From assembly GCF_000412335.2 (NCBI RefSeq), contig NZ_KE161030.1, positions 2,012,328 to 2,076,327 on the forward strand: a stretch of 64,000 nucleotides of DNA, given 5' to 3'. The translations under genes were made by a program, and so were the position numbers. Origin of the DNA: Cedecea davisae DSM 4568. Its GTDB lineage: Bacteria; Pseudomonadota; Gammaproteobacteria; Enterobacterales; Enterobacteriaceae. Below the pieces are notes generated by a model. The model ran no database searches, was not told the DNA's origin, and saw nothing but the letters and a program-made list of their open reading frames with translations. Numbering within the stretch: position 1 is the stretch's first letter; each line of letters opens with the position of its first letter. Shown in pieces: positions 18,564 to 27,162 of the stretch.

Positions 18564-18591
18564 TTGTAACATTATGTAATTCAACTATGAT
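18564..18591 (+). promoter_or_regulatory. Candidate promoter of nfrB-nfrA-ybcH
   Basis: TTGTAA at 18564-18569 and TATGAT at 18586-18591 are separated by 16 bases. They lie about 90 bases upstream of the nfrB start in an AT-rich stretch. Confidence 0.5.
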
Positions 18592-18678
18592 ACCGGTAAC
18601 ATTGAGATGCGGTCAGGCACGATTAGCCCGCCTCTGGTGAGCGGCGTCGTTAACGGTAATTAACCTCAGGGGTGAGGC

Positions 18679-20904
18679 ATGGATTGGTTAGTAGATTATT
18701 TCTCTACTTATCTGTACGGACTGAAAGTGATAGCGATTGGGCTGGCTATCCTGATGCTTATCAGCGGCATCGACGATCTTTTTATTGATATTGTGTTCTG
18801 GGTTCGCCGCGCATGGCGTGCCTGTACGGTTTATCGTCGGCATAATCATTTAGGCCATAAACAGCTTTATGAGCCGCAGGAAAAACCGCTGGCGATTATG
18901 GTGCCCGCGTGGAATGAAACCGGCGTAATCGGCAATATGGCAAGCCTTGCGGCCAGTACGCTTGATTATGAGAACTACCATATTTTTGTGGGGACCTATC
19001 CTAACGATCCGGATACCCAGCGCGACGTCGACGAAGTTTGCGCTCGTTTCCCTAACGTGCACAAAGTGGTCTGCGCTCGTCCGGGGCCGACCAGTAAAGC
19101 CGATTGCCTGAATAACATTCTTGATGCGATTTTGCAGTTTGAGCGTAACGCTCGCTTCTCCTTCTCCGGCTTTATTCTCCACGACGCAGAAGACGTTATC
19201 TCGCCTCTGGAATTAAGACTGTTCAACTATCTGGTTGACCGTAAAGACCTGATTCAGATCCCTGTTTACCCGTTTGAGCGCAGCTGGACCCACTTTACCA
19301 GCCTCAGCTATCTGGATGAGTTTTCAGAGCTGCACGGGAAAGACGTCCCGGTGCGTGAGGCGCTGGCGGGCCAGGTGCCAAGCGCCGGGGTCGGCACGTG
19401 TTTCAGCCGCCGTGCCGTGCTGGCGCTGCTTGCGGACGGTGACGGCATCGCGTTTGACGTGCAGAGTTTGACGGAAGATTACGATATCGGCTTCCGCCTG
19501 CGTCAAAAAGGCATGGAAGAAATCTTCTGCCGCTTCCCGGTGGTGGACGATACGGACAAATCGTCCAGGCCGTTCGGTCAGCGTAAACGCACCTCTAAAG
19601 TTATCTGCGTGCGCGAGTACTTCCCGGATACCTACACCACGGCGGTACGCCAGAAGTCCCGCTGGATTATCGGCATCGTTTTCCAGGGGTTTAAAACGCA
19701 CCGCTGGAGCAGCAGCTGGGTGCTGAACTACTTCCTGTGGCGTGACCGTAAAGGCGCTATCGCTAACTTCCTTAGCTTTGCCGCGATGCTGGTGATGTTG
19801 CAGCTGGTTGCGCTGCTTATCTATCAGCGCAGCGTGGAAGGAGCCTGGCAGTTTCTGTCGATTTTCGTCGGCGGGGCGTGGCTCAGCACGCTGCTGTGGA
19901 TCAACTTCTTCCTGATGGCGAACCGAATTTTACAGCGCATTATCTTCGTTACCGGCTATTACGGAATATGGCAGGGGCTGATGTCTATTCCGCGCCTATT
20001 CTGGGGCAACCTGATCAACTTTATGGCTAACTGGCGTGCGATTCGTCAGGTTATCCAGCACGGTGACCCGCGCCGCGTGGCCTGGGATAAAACCACCCAC
20101 GACTTCCCGACCGTCAACACCCGTAACCGCGCGCTGCGCCCGCTGGGTGAGATCCTGATAGCCAACGGGGTTATCACCGAGGAACAACTGACGGAAGCGC
20201 TTCAAACCCGTACGCCAGGCCTGAAGCTTGGCGGTAGTCTGGTGAACAGCGGCATGATCACCTCCGTGCAGCTGGCCGAAGCGCTTGCCGAGCAAGCGAG
20301 CGTGCCGATGGAAATTATCGACAGCCGTCGCTTAGATGAAGCGCTAATTAAAAGGGTTCCGGCAAGCGTGGCGCTGCATTACGCGGTTCTGCCGCTGCGT
20401 GAAGTGCAAGGCACGCTTATCTTTGCCAGCGAAAGCGCCATCGACCCGGTTTCCCTCGCGGCGCTGGGGCGCAAAGTTCAGCGCCCGGTAAGCTATGTCA
20501 TCGTTCCACGCGGTGAGGTTGTCGTAGGGCTGCGCTATTGGTACAGCCAGCAGAAAAACGATCCTTCCGTTCTGCTTAACAAAGCCGTTGAGGCAGGAAT
20601 GCTTAGCCAGCAGCAGGCCGCTGAAATCTGGCAGGAGTATGTCTCAAGGCAAATTCTGTTTGCCGAAGTGCTGATAACTGAAAGTCACCTCGATGAGGCG
20701 GTGCTTAAAGCCGTGTTACTACGCTATGAGCGCAGCCCGATGCTGTTTGGCGAATTCCTGGTTCAGGAAGGGGTAATCAGTCAGCAGGTTGTTGACCACG
20801 CGCTGGAGCAGCAGAAAAAACTACAGCCTTCTTTAACCGCATTGATGCATAAAGCCGGACTGAGCAGCCTGCAGCTGTCCAGCCTTGCCGGGGAGGGAGC
20901 ATGA
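18679..20904 (+). CDS. nfrB: NfrB, inner-membrane glycosyltransferase of the phage N4 receptor polysaccharide
   Basis: The protein has 741 residues. An N-terminal membrane segment precedes a family 2 glycosyltransferase domain with DAED at 169-172, TED at 265-267 and QxxRW at 325-329. More membrane helices follow at about 365-450. Residues about 485-620 form an MshEN-type domain (LGEILIANGVITEEQL...LGGSLVNSGMI), which in E. coli NfrB binds cyclic di-GMP. By homology it makes the secreted ManNAc-containing polysaccharide that phage N4 uses for attachment. A GGGGTGAGGC ribosome site precedes the ATG. Its stop overlaps nfrA by 4 bases. Confidence 0.93.
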   Translation: MDWLVDYFSTYLYGLKVIAIGLAILMLISGIDDLFIDIVFWVRRAWRACTVYRRHNHLGHKQLYEPQEKPLAIMVPAWNETGVIGNMASLAASTLDYENYHIFVGTYPNDPDTQRDVDEVCARFPNVHKVVCARPGPTSKADCLNNILDAILQFERNARFSFSGFILHDAEDVISPLELRLFNYLVDRKDLIQIPVYPFERSWTHFTSLSYLDEFSELHGKDVPVREALAGQVPSAGVGTCFSRRAVLALLADGDGIAFDVQSLTEDYDIGFRLRQKGMEEIFCRFPVVDDTDKSSRPFGQRKRTSKVICVREYFPDTYTTAVRQKSRWIIGIVFQGFKTHRWSSSWVLNYFLWRDRKGAIANFLSFAAMLVMLQLVALLIYQRSVEGAWQFLSIFVGGAWLSTLLWINFFLMANRILQRIIFVTGYYGIWQGLMSIPRLFWGNLINFMANWRAIRQVIQHGDPRRVAWDKTTHDFPTVNTRNRALRPLGEILIANGVITEEQLTEALQTRTPGLKLGGSLVNSGMITSVQLAEALAEQASVPMEIIDSRRLDEALIKRVPASVALHYAVLPLREVQGTLIFASESAIDPVSLAALGRKVQRPVSYVIVPRGEVVVGLRYWYSQQKNDPSVLLNKAVEAGMLSQQQAAEIWQEYVSRQILFAEVLITESHLDEAVLKAVLLRYERSPMLFGEFLVQEGVISQQVVDHALEQQKKLQPSLTALMHKAGLSSLQLSSLAGEGA

Positions 20905-23282
20905 AGCTTCGCCTGAAACCTTTGGCCGCGCTGGCGTGCGGCCTGTTAATTGCCGGGCAAAGCCTGGCGGCAACCGAAGGCTCAAAAGAAGACCTTGGGC
21001 TGAGCGACTATCGCTATTTTAAAGTTTACCCGCACATTGAGCGCGCGCAAAAAGCCCTTAAAGCCAACGATGAGCAGCGCGCCATCAGCAGCTTCCGTCA
21101 TGCCCACGAGCTTGCGCCGGACAGCGTTCGCCTGACGCTGTGGCTGGCGGAAACGTATCGCCACTTTGACCATGATGATAAAGCGAGAGAACTGCTCAAA
21201 GAACAGCTGCGCAAAACGCCTGATAATAAGCAGGTGCGCCTCGCGCTTAACGCTATTCCCCGGGAAGTTAAAAATATCACCACCCGGGATCAACTGCTGG
21301 CGCTGAGCGCGGAATGTAACGCCGAGCCTTACGCTGAATGCCGGTCTGAAGTGGGCAACTATGCCCTGAAGCTGGGCGAGCTTGAAGTGGCTTTCGCCCA
21401 GATAAACGATACTGCGTTTCGCACGTCACCGGCGGGCCATGAGCTTATCAATGGCCTGATCCAGCGTGCGATTTACCTGCAAAACTGGCAGATGGCCGAT
21501 CGTGGTTTCGCTCTTCAGGACCGTTCAGCAACGCTCACAGAAGAACAATATCAGCAATGGTTCGCTATTCTGCTGCACCTTGGGCGTGACCGCCGTATTC
21601 TCGACCTTCAGCAGCAGGGCGTGATGAACTCGCCCGGTATGCAGCTTGCCTATGCCCGCTCTCTTGCCGAGCGCAAAAAATTCCCAGAGCTGGAAAGCTA
21701 TCTGGCCAGCCATAAGCCCGAGCTGGCCACCGAAAGCGAGAAGCATAACTGGCGCTATTTGATGGTGACCTGGGGCGGTATGAAAGAGCCTGCTCCGGTG
21801 CTGCCGGTGTATAAACCTAAGCCGCTTACCGCCGTCGAAATGCGCATGGCTCAGGCGCGCGTGCTCAAAGATCAGTGCGATAAAGTCATTTCGATTCTGG
21901 GCGATATGTCGCCTCAGTATGACGCCCAAAGCTGGTCTCATCTGGCGCAGTGTTACCAGCAGACCGCGCCGGGAATGGCGCTGTATGCTGCCCAGCAGGC
22001 AAGCTCGCGGGACAACAATCCTTATTATGCCCGCCAGGTTTCTTACCTTGCATTTGCGGTAGAAGATTATGAACTGGCTCAAAGCAGTATGCGCAGCGTG
22101 CCCGCTAAAGAGTTGAGCGACGAAGATGTCACCGCCGCAGCACGCAGCGCATGGCTGGCAAAAGACACCGTGGCGCAGGAATACTGGCAGCAGGTTGCCT
22201 GGCAGCGCGGAATGCCCGAGCAGAACTTTGAAACGCCGCCGGCACAAGATGCCGCGACTCGCGGGTTCGCCTTGTTTAAAGCGGACGATATGCCCGGCGC
22301 ACGCAGTGAGTTAGAAAAAGCGCTCGTCACCATGCCGGACTCCCCGGAAATCATGCGCCAGATGGTTTACATCAATCAGCGCCTGGACGACGGAGTGCAA
22401 ACGCGCAGCTACAGCGAACGCGTAGTCGACGATATCGATAACACGGTAACTCCGTCTAAGGGGCTGAGCGACGAGCAGCAGAAAGACCGCTTTGCCTTCC
22501 GCCGCGTGCATGAAGATAGCCAGCGCGGCTGGACGTTCTCCTTTGATAGCTCCCTGGGCCTGACCACCGCATCCAAAAACGTGGCCGGTGCCGACTCTTC
22601 CGGCCCACGCAACCGAAGCAGCCGCAGCTATGGCCAGCTCGAGGCGGAATACCGCATCGGCCAGAACAAAATTCTGGAAGGCGATACGCTTTCGGTCTAC
22701 AGCCGCGTGTTTGGCGGCAGCGGCGAGCATACCAATATCGCACCGATTTACATGCCTGCACTGGGGCTGGGCGTGCGCTGGAAGCCGCTGCGTGAGCAGG
22801 TCATTTATCTGGCAGTAGAGCAGCAGTTGCCGCTCGACAAAGCCACGACCGAAGCCGACGTAATGGTTCGCGCCAGCGCCTCGTTCCTGAACGGCGGCAC
22901 CCACAGCGATGACTGGCACCCGCTTGGTAAAGGCTGGTTTGCGCAAAATATCTATCTTGATGCCGCGCACTATGTGAAAGGTGATAACCAGCTATATACC
23001 GCTGATTACCGTCAAAGCTGGCATCAGAAGGTTTCCGGCAGGCAAACGCTCGAACCGTACTGGCATGTGCAGTACAACAACCAGACGAAACATTCACGCA
23101 GCAGCGATACCAAACTTGCCGGGGTTGGCGTTCGCTTTAATACCTGGTTTGGCGAAACGCATTACGATGCATTCCCCCACAAGGCAAGCGTAGGTCTGGA
23201 ATACCAGCGGGTGATCGACGGTCATAACCGCGATGTTGATTCCAAAAATAGTCTGTTCCTCACAATCGGAGTGCGCTGGTAA
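20901..23282 (+). CDS. nfrA: NfrA, outer-membrane protein for N4-type polysaccharide export / phage N4 adsorption
   Basis: The protein has 793 residues. The signal peptide covers residues 1-23. The next 500 or so residues hold TPR-like helical repeats (AISSFRHAHELAPDSVRL). The last 250 have the alternating pattern of an outer-membrane barrel and end in LTIGVRW with a terminal aromatic residue. E. coli NfrA has about 990 residues, so this version is about 200 shorter. It overlaps nfrB by 4 bases and ybcH by 1. It probably forms the outer-membrane exit for the NfrB product and the contact point for N4-like phages. Confidence 0.9.
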   Translation: MKLRLKPLAALACGLLIAGQSLAATEGSKEDLGLSDYRYFKVYPHIERAQKALKANDEQRAISSFRHAHELAPDSVRLTLWLAETYRHFDHDDKARELLKEQLRKTPDNKQVRLALNAIPREVKNITTRDQLLALSAECNAEPYAECRSEVGNYALKLGELEVAFAQINDTAFRTSPAGHELINGLIQRAIYLQNWQMADRGFALQDRSATLTEEQYQQWFAILLHLGRDRRILDLQQQGVMNSPGMQLAYARSLAERKKFPELESYLASHKPELATESEKHNWRYLMVTWGGMKEPAPVLPVYKPKPLTAVEMRMAQARVLKDQCDKVISILGDMSPQYDAQSWSHLAQCYQQTAPGMALYAAQQASSRDNNPYYARQVSYLAFAVEDYELAQSSMRSVPAKELSDEDVTAAARSAWLAKDTVAQEYWQQVAWQRGMPEQNFETPPAQDAATRGFALFKADDMPGARSELEKALVTMPDSPEIMRQMVYINQRLDDGVQTRSYSERVVDDIDNTVTPSKGLSDEQQKDRFAFRRVHEDSQRGWTFSFDSSLGLTTASKNVAGADSSGPRNRSSRSYGQLEAEYRIGQNKILEGDTLSVYSRVFGGSGEHTNIAPIYMPALGLGVRWKPLREQVIYLAVEQQLPLDKATTEADVMVRASASFLNGGTHSDDWHPLGKGWFAQNIYLDAAHYVKGDNQLYTADYRQSWHQKVSGRQTLEPYWHVQYNNQTKHSRSSDTKLAGVGVRFNTWFGETHYDAFPHKASVGLEYQRVIDGHNRDVDSKNSLFLTIGVRW

Positions 23283-24196
23283 TGAAATTTACTCCTGCAT
23301 TAACGCTGGCGGCCGCGCTACTTTGCCCGACATACGCTCTTGCCATCAATGCGGTGATGTACCAGCCGCAGCTGCGCGATATGTCGATGACCGACCAGCA
23401 GTGGAAAAATATCCTCGGGCAGCTGAAACAGCAGGGCATCGACACCCTGGTATTCCAGTGGAGCCGCTATGGTGACGCCTTTAACGGCGGAGAGCCGCAG
23501 TTCTGGATCGAAAACAAAGCGATGCTGGTTAAAGATAGCGGGCTGAAGCTGGTGATGGGCCTGGCGGCGGACGATAAATTCTTTGAGCGCCAGAATCAGC
23601 CGCTTTCCGCGCTGGAAAATTACTTTAACGGCCTGCGCGCGCGTGACGCTGAGCTGGCAGCTCGCTGGAAGCGGGTACTCGGTGAAGAAAATATCGCCGG
23701 GTGGTATATCAGCAGCGAACTTGATGACCGCCGCTGGCGTAGCCCGGAAATGCAGCAGGCTGCTCTTGCCTGGCTCACGAAGACCCACGAATCTCTGGCG
23801 GCGGTGGCGGATAAGCCGATTGCCGTCAGCAGCTTCTTTGCCGGAAATATGTCGCCGGACGGTTACCAGAAATGGGTCACAAACCTGAGCCATAGCGGGG
23901 TTAAAGTCTGGGTGCAGGACGGGGCAGGAACCGGCGTCATGACGCCTCAGGCACGGGCGCTGTATTTACAAACCAACAGCGGCGGGCAGGTGGTTGAACT
24001 GTTCCGTCAGGATAAAAATGCCGCCGGGTTTAGCGCTACGCCGCTCGACTCGTCTGAACAGCGCCGTTTGCTGGAGACTCGCCCTCCGGCGGGGAAAGAC
24101 AGGGTGTACTTCTCGCTGCGCTATATGGGCGCCGCTGCCGGAATATTACAATATCGCAATTCTCCGCCGGTAAATATTGACGCAGAGAAAAAGTAA
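23282..24196 (+). CDS. ybcH: YbcH-like secreted glycosidase-type protein (DUF4434)
   Basis: The protein has 304 residues with a signal peptide ending near residue 21 (PTYALA). The body resembles the DUF4434 TIM-barrel family: TLVFQWSRYGDAF, LVMGLAADDKFFER, GWYISSELDDRRWR, with acidic residues at strand ends as in glycoside hydrolases. In E. coli ybcH lies downstream of nfrA, and the gene order here is the same. Its start overlaps the nfrA stop by one base. Likely role: periplasmic processing of the NfrB polysaccharide (inference). Confidence 0.82.
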   Translation: MKFTPALTLAAALLCPTYALAINAVMYQPQLRDMSMTDQQWKNILGQLKQQGIDTLVFQWSRYGDAFNGGEPQFWIENKAMLVKDSGLKLVMGLAADDKFFERQNQPLSALENYFNGLRARDAELAARWKRVLGEENIAGWYISSELDDRRWRSPEMQQAALAWLTKTHESLAAVADKPIAVSSFFAGNMSPDGYQKWVTNLSHSGVKVWVQDGAGTGVMTPQARALYLQTNSGGQVVELFRQDKNAAGFSATPLDSSEQRRLLETRPPAGKDRVYFSLRYMGAAAGILQYRNSPPVNIDAEKK

Positions 24197-24200
24197 AATG

Positions 24201-24239
24201 ATTAACGGCCCTTTATTCAATGAAAAAAGGGCCGTTAAT
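24201..24239. terminator. Strong terminator between ybcH and the bd-oxidase genes
   Basis: A perfect 14-bp stem (24201-24214 with 24226-24239, core AACGGCCCTTT) is followed by TTTATTTTTT. It ends the nfrBA-ybcH operon and, with T-rich sequence on the other side, probably also the convergent oxidase operon. Confidence 0.9.
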
Positions 24240-24308
24240 TTTATTTTTTGAAGACTTCGATATTCACGTTTTTATGATTCGATCCGCTTCGTTTATACCC
24301 GTGAATAG

Positions 24309-24431
24309 CTATGACTTAAATCCGGCTGCGTTCATCAATAAACGAAACCCCATTCCTACGGCGGCCAGCGCTAATACGCTGGCGCTCCATAAAATCACCA
24401 TCCACATCACTCTTTTGGCCGTCTGTTTCAT
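24309..24431 (-). CDS. Small membrane protein of the bd-type oxidase (DUF2474)
   Basis: The protein has 40 residues, starting at the ATG that overlaps the stop of the subunit II gene (TGATG), so translation is coupled. It has one hydrophobic segment (VMWMVILWSASVLALAAVGMGF) and basic ends. Small DUF2474 proteins follow CioAB-type oxidases and are thought to play the role of CydX, stabilising the oxidase. The longer frame to 24572 lies inside subunit II and is rejected. Confidence 0.8.
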   Translation of the reverse strand: MKQTAKRVMWMVILWSASVLALAAVGMGFRLLMNAAGFKS

Positions 24432-25444
24432 CAGTGATATCCCTCTCCGGGCTGCACTTTGCCGCGAAACACGTAGTAGCTCCAGAAGGTGTAAACCAGG
24501 ATTATCGGGATAATAAACAGCGCGCCAACCAGCATGAAGCCCTGGCTCTGCGGCGGCGCGGCTGCGTCCCACAGCGTGATGCCCGGCGGGATGATATTAG
24601 GCCAGATGCTGATGCCGAGGCCGCTAAAACCGAGGAAGACAAGCCCCAGAGTCAGTACAAACGGCGTTGAGTGCAGGCTTTGATGCGAGCGAACGCTGCG
24701 CCACAGCCACAGGCTGCACAACACAACCAGCAGCGGAACCGGCAGCAAGAACAGCAGGTTTGGCATGCTGAACCAGCGTATCGCAATGGCCGGGTGGCGC
24801 AGCGGCGTCCAGAGGCTTATCGCGGCAATCACCGCCAGCAGACCCAGCAGCAGGCCGGAGGTCAGGATGCGCATTTTGTCATGCAAAGCGCCTTCACTTT
24901 TCATCACAAGCCAGGTTGCGCCAAGGAGGGCATAAGCGATGGTCAGCCCCACGCCGCAGAACAAGTTGAAAGGGGTAAGCCAGTCGAGTTGGCTCCCGGC
25001 AAACTGACGGCCGCTAACGTCAAAGCCGGAAATCACCGCGCCAACCACAATCCCCTGGCAAAAAGTCGCCAGAATAGAGCCGCCCAGAAAGGCTTGATCC
25101 CAGAACGGGCGGTGAGCGGGCGTTGCCTTAAAGCGAAACTCAAACGCCACGCCGCGGAAAATCAGACCCACCAGCATCAGCGTTAGCGGAATAGTCAGCG
25201 CATCTATGATGACGGCATAAGCCAGAGGGAATGCCCCGAACAGCGCCGCGCCGCCGAGTACCAGCCAGGTTTCGTTCCCGTCCCATACCGGCGCAACGCT
25301 GTTGACCATCACGTCACGATCTTCTCCGCTGCGGATGAAGGGGAAAAGAATGCCAATACCCAGGTCAAAGCCGTCCATCACGATATACATCAGGGTGGCA
25401 AAGACGATGATAACGAACCAGATAACGGATAAATCGATGCCCAT
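24431..25444 (-). CDS. cioB: bd-type (cyanide-insensitive) quinol oxidase subunit II
   Basis: The protein has 337 residues, CydB family. The N-terminal YIVMDGFDLGIGILFPF and VAPVWDGNETWLVLGGAALFGAFPLAYA are diagnostic. It overlaps the subunit I gene by one base and the DUF2474 gene by one base. With subunit I it forms the membrane complex that oxidises quinol and reduces oxygen to water. Assignment to the Cio/AppB-like subgroup rests on partner subunit I. Confidence 0.9.
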   Translation of the reverse strand: MGIDLSVIWFVIIVFATLMYIVMDGFDLGIGILFPFIRSGEDRDVMVNSVAPVWDGNETWLVLGGAALFGAFPLAYAVIIDALTIPLTLMLVGLIFRGVAFEFRFKATPAHRPFWDQAFLGGSILATFCQGIVVGAVISGFDVSGRQFAGSQLDWLTPFNLFCGVGLTIAYALLGATWLVMKSEGALHDKMRILTSGLLLGLLAVIAAISLWTPLRHPAIAIRWFSMPNLLFLLPVPLLVVLCSLWLWRSVRSHQSLHSTPFVLTLGLVFLGFSGLGISIWPNIIPPGITLWDAAAPPQSQGFMLVGALFIIPIILVYTFWSYYVFRGKVQPGEGYH

Positions 25445-26841
25445 TAGCGCTGCTCCTCAAGAGATTCTGTCACCGCAGAAAGCGGGCGTGCCGGAGTGCC
25501 GGTGGCCGGTGAGTCGCCGTCAAATGGCTGTGGCCCTTTTCTGATAAGCCGGATCATGTAGCTATACCCGATGCCGAACACCGACATATAAACCACGAAG
25601 AAGGCGGCGAGACTGATGCTCATTTGCAGCGTTCCGTGGGCGGAGACGGCATCTTTAGTGCGCAGCAGGCCGTAAACGACCCACGGCTGGCGGCCAACTT
25701 CGGTGGTGACCCATCCGGCGAGAATGGCAATCAGCCCAGAAGGCCCCATCCACAGCGCAAAATGCAGGAACGGGCGGCTGGTATAAAGGCGCTGGCGATA
25801 ACGCAGCCACAGGCTGGCAATGCCGAGTGCGATCATCAGCATGCCCAGCCCGGCCATAATGCGAAACGACCAGAAAACAATCGGCGAGTTAGGCCGGTCT
25901 TCCTTTGGAAACTCCTTCAGCGCCGGAACCTGTTTGTCCAGGCTGTGGGTCAGGATCAGGCTGCCAAGGGCAGGGATTTCGAGGCCGTAGCGCGTGCGCT
26001 CCTGTTCCATATCCGGCAGCCCAAACAGCAGCAGAGGAGTAGGTTCGCCTGGAACGTTTTCCCAGTGGCCTTCAATGGCGGCTATTTTCGCCGGTTGATG
26101 CTTGAGAGTATTCAGGCCGTGCATATCGCCGATCATCGCCTGAAGCGGGGCGACAATGACTGCCATCCACAGCGCCATTGAAAACATCGTGCGGATTGCC
26201 GGGCTGTTATTACCGCGCAGCAGGTGCCATGCGGCAGAGGCGCCAACAAAAAAGGCGCTGCTGAGGAACGCGGCCACCGACATGTGCAGCAGGCGGTAAG
26301 GGAAGGAGGGGTTAAACACCACCGCCAGCCAGTCTACCGGCACCACCTGCCCGTTGTGGATCTCGAAGCCCTGTGGCGTTTGCATCCAGCTGTTAGACGC
26401 GAGGATCCAGAAGGTCGAGATAATGGTGCCGAGCGCCACCATACAGGTGGCGAAGAAGTGCAGGCCGGGGCCAACGCGGTTCCAGCCGAACAGCATTACG
26501 CCGAGGAAACCCGCCTCGAGGAAGAAGGCGGTGAGAACTTCGTAGGTCAGCAGGGGGCCGGTAATACTGCCCGCAAACTGCGAGAACCCGCTCCAGTTGG
26601 TGCCAAATTGATAAGCCATCACCAGCCCGGAGACCACGCCCATACCAAAGTTAACGGCAAAAATTTTTGACCAGAACTGGTACAGCGAGCGGTACACCGG
26701 ATTTTTAGACCTCAGCCACAGCCCCTCCAGCACCGCGAGGTAGCTGGCAAGACCGATGGTGATAGCCGGGAAAATAATGTGAAAGGAGACAGTAAAAGCA
26801 AACTGGATCCTCGCGAGGTGGAAAGCGTCTAAACCGAACAT
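25444..26841 (-). CDS. cioA: bd-type (cyanide-insensitive) quinol oxidase subunit I
   Basis: The protein has 465 residues, CydA family, including FHIIFPAITIGLA (haem ligand His near residue 21), YQFGTNW, ASNSWMQTPQG and GRQPWVVYGLLRT. The segment after the GEPTPLLLFGLPD region is short, without the insert that makes E. coli CydA about 520 residues, which fits the CioA class known from Pseudomonas. Cells with such oxidases tend to keep respiring in cyanide or low oxygen. The promoter must lie in 26842-27160, which it shares divergently with the metal exporter genes. Confidence 0.9.
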   Translation of the reverse strand: MFGLDAFHLARIQFAFTVSFHIIFPAITIGLASYLAVLEGLWLRSKNPVYRSLYQFWSKIFAVNFGMGVVSGLVMAYQFGTNWSGFSQFAGSITGPLLTYEVLTAFFLEAGFLGVMLFGWNRVGPGLHFFATCMVALGTIISTFWILASNSWMQTPQGFEIHNGQVVPVDWLAVVFNPSFPYRLLHMSVAAFLSSAFFVGASAAWHLLRGNNSPAIRTMFSMALWMAVIVAPLQAMIGDMHGLNTLKHQPAKIAAIEGHWENVPGEPTPLLLFGLPDMEQERTRYGLEIPALGSLILTHSLDKQVPALKEFPKEDRPNSPIVFWSFRIMAGLGMLMIALGIASLWLRYRQRLYTSRPFLHFALWMGPSGLIAILAGWVTTEVGRQPWVVYGLLRTKDAVSAHGTLQMSISLAAFFVVYMSVFGIGYSYMIRLIRKGPQPFDGDSPATGTPARPLSAVTESLEEQR

Positions 26842-27082
26842 GCAGAACTCCGCATAGCAAATTATTCGGCTCGATTGTAGGCCTCGTCTCTTACGGGTTG
26901 TAGAAACAGAGAGGCGGGATAAAGGTATAACAGTTTGCGAATAGCACGTTTTCTTAAGGCCCTGTTATAGATTGGCCGGTGCGTCATGGTTTGCTTCCCA
27001 CACCGCTATCAAAGGCTCAATTTTTAACTTCATTTCTCTCAATTGCTTACCAGGTTTTACATCCCCCCACCCAGGATATTGA

Positions 27083-27134
27083 TTGTCATTTTTACTGCGC
27101 CTCTCTATGCTCTCTGTATCCCCCATGGGGGATA
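27083..27134 (+). promoter_or_regulatory. Promoter and palindromic operator of the metal exporter operon
   Basis: TTGTCA at 27083-27088 and TATGCT at 27106-27111 form a 17-spaced promoter. Directly after it, at 27117-27134, is the perfect 18-base palindrome TATCCCCCATGGGGGATA. CsoR/RcnR-family repressors bind sites with runs of C and G like this. A related imperfect site, ATCCCCCCACCCAGGAT, sits at about 27061-27077 upstream of the -35. Confidence 0.8.
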
Positions 27135-27162
27135 TTTGGTCTCATGTTTTCGGGGGTGTTAT

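Noticed and set aside
21525-22970. Long minus-strand ORFs opposite nfrA
   Set aside because: They are antisense shadows in GC-rich coding DNA. The nfrA frame has signal peptide, repeats and barrel features; the antisense frames have none.
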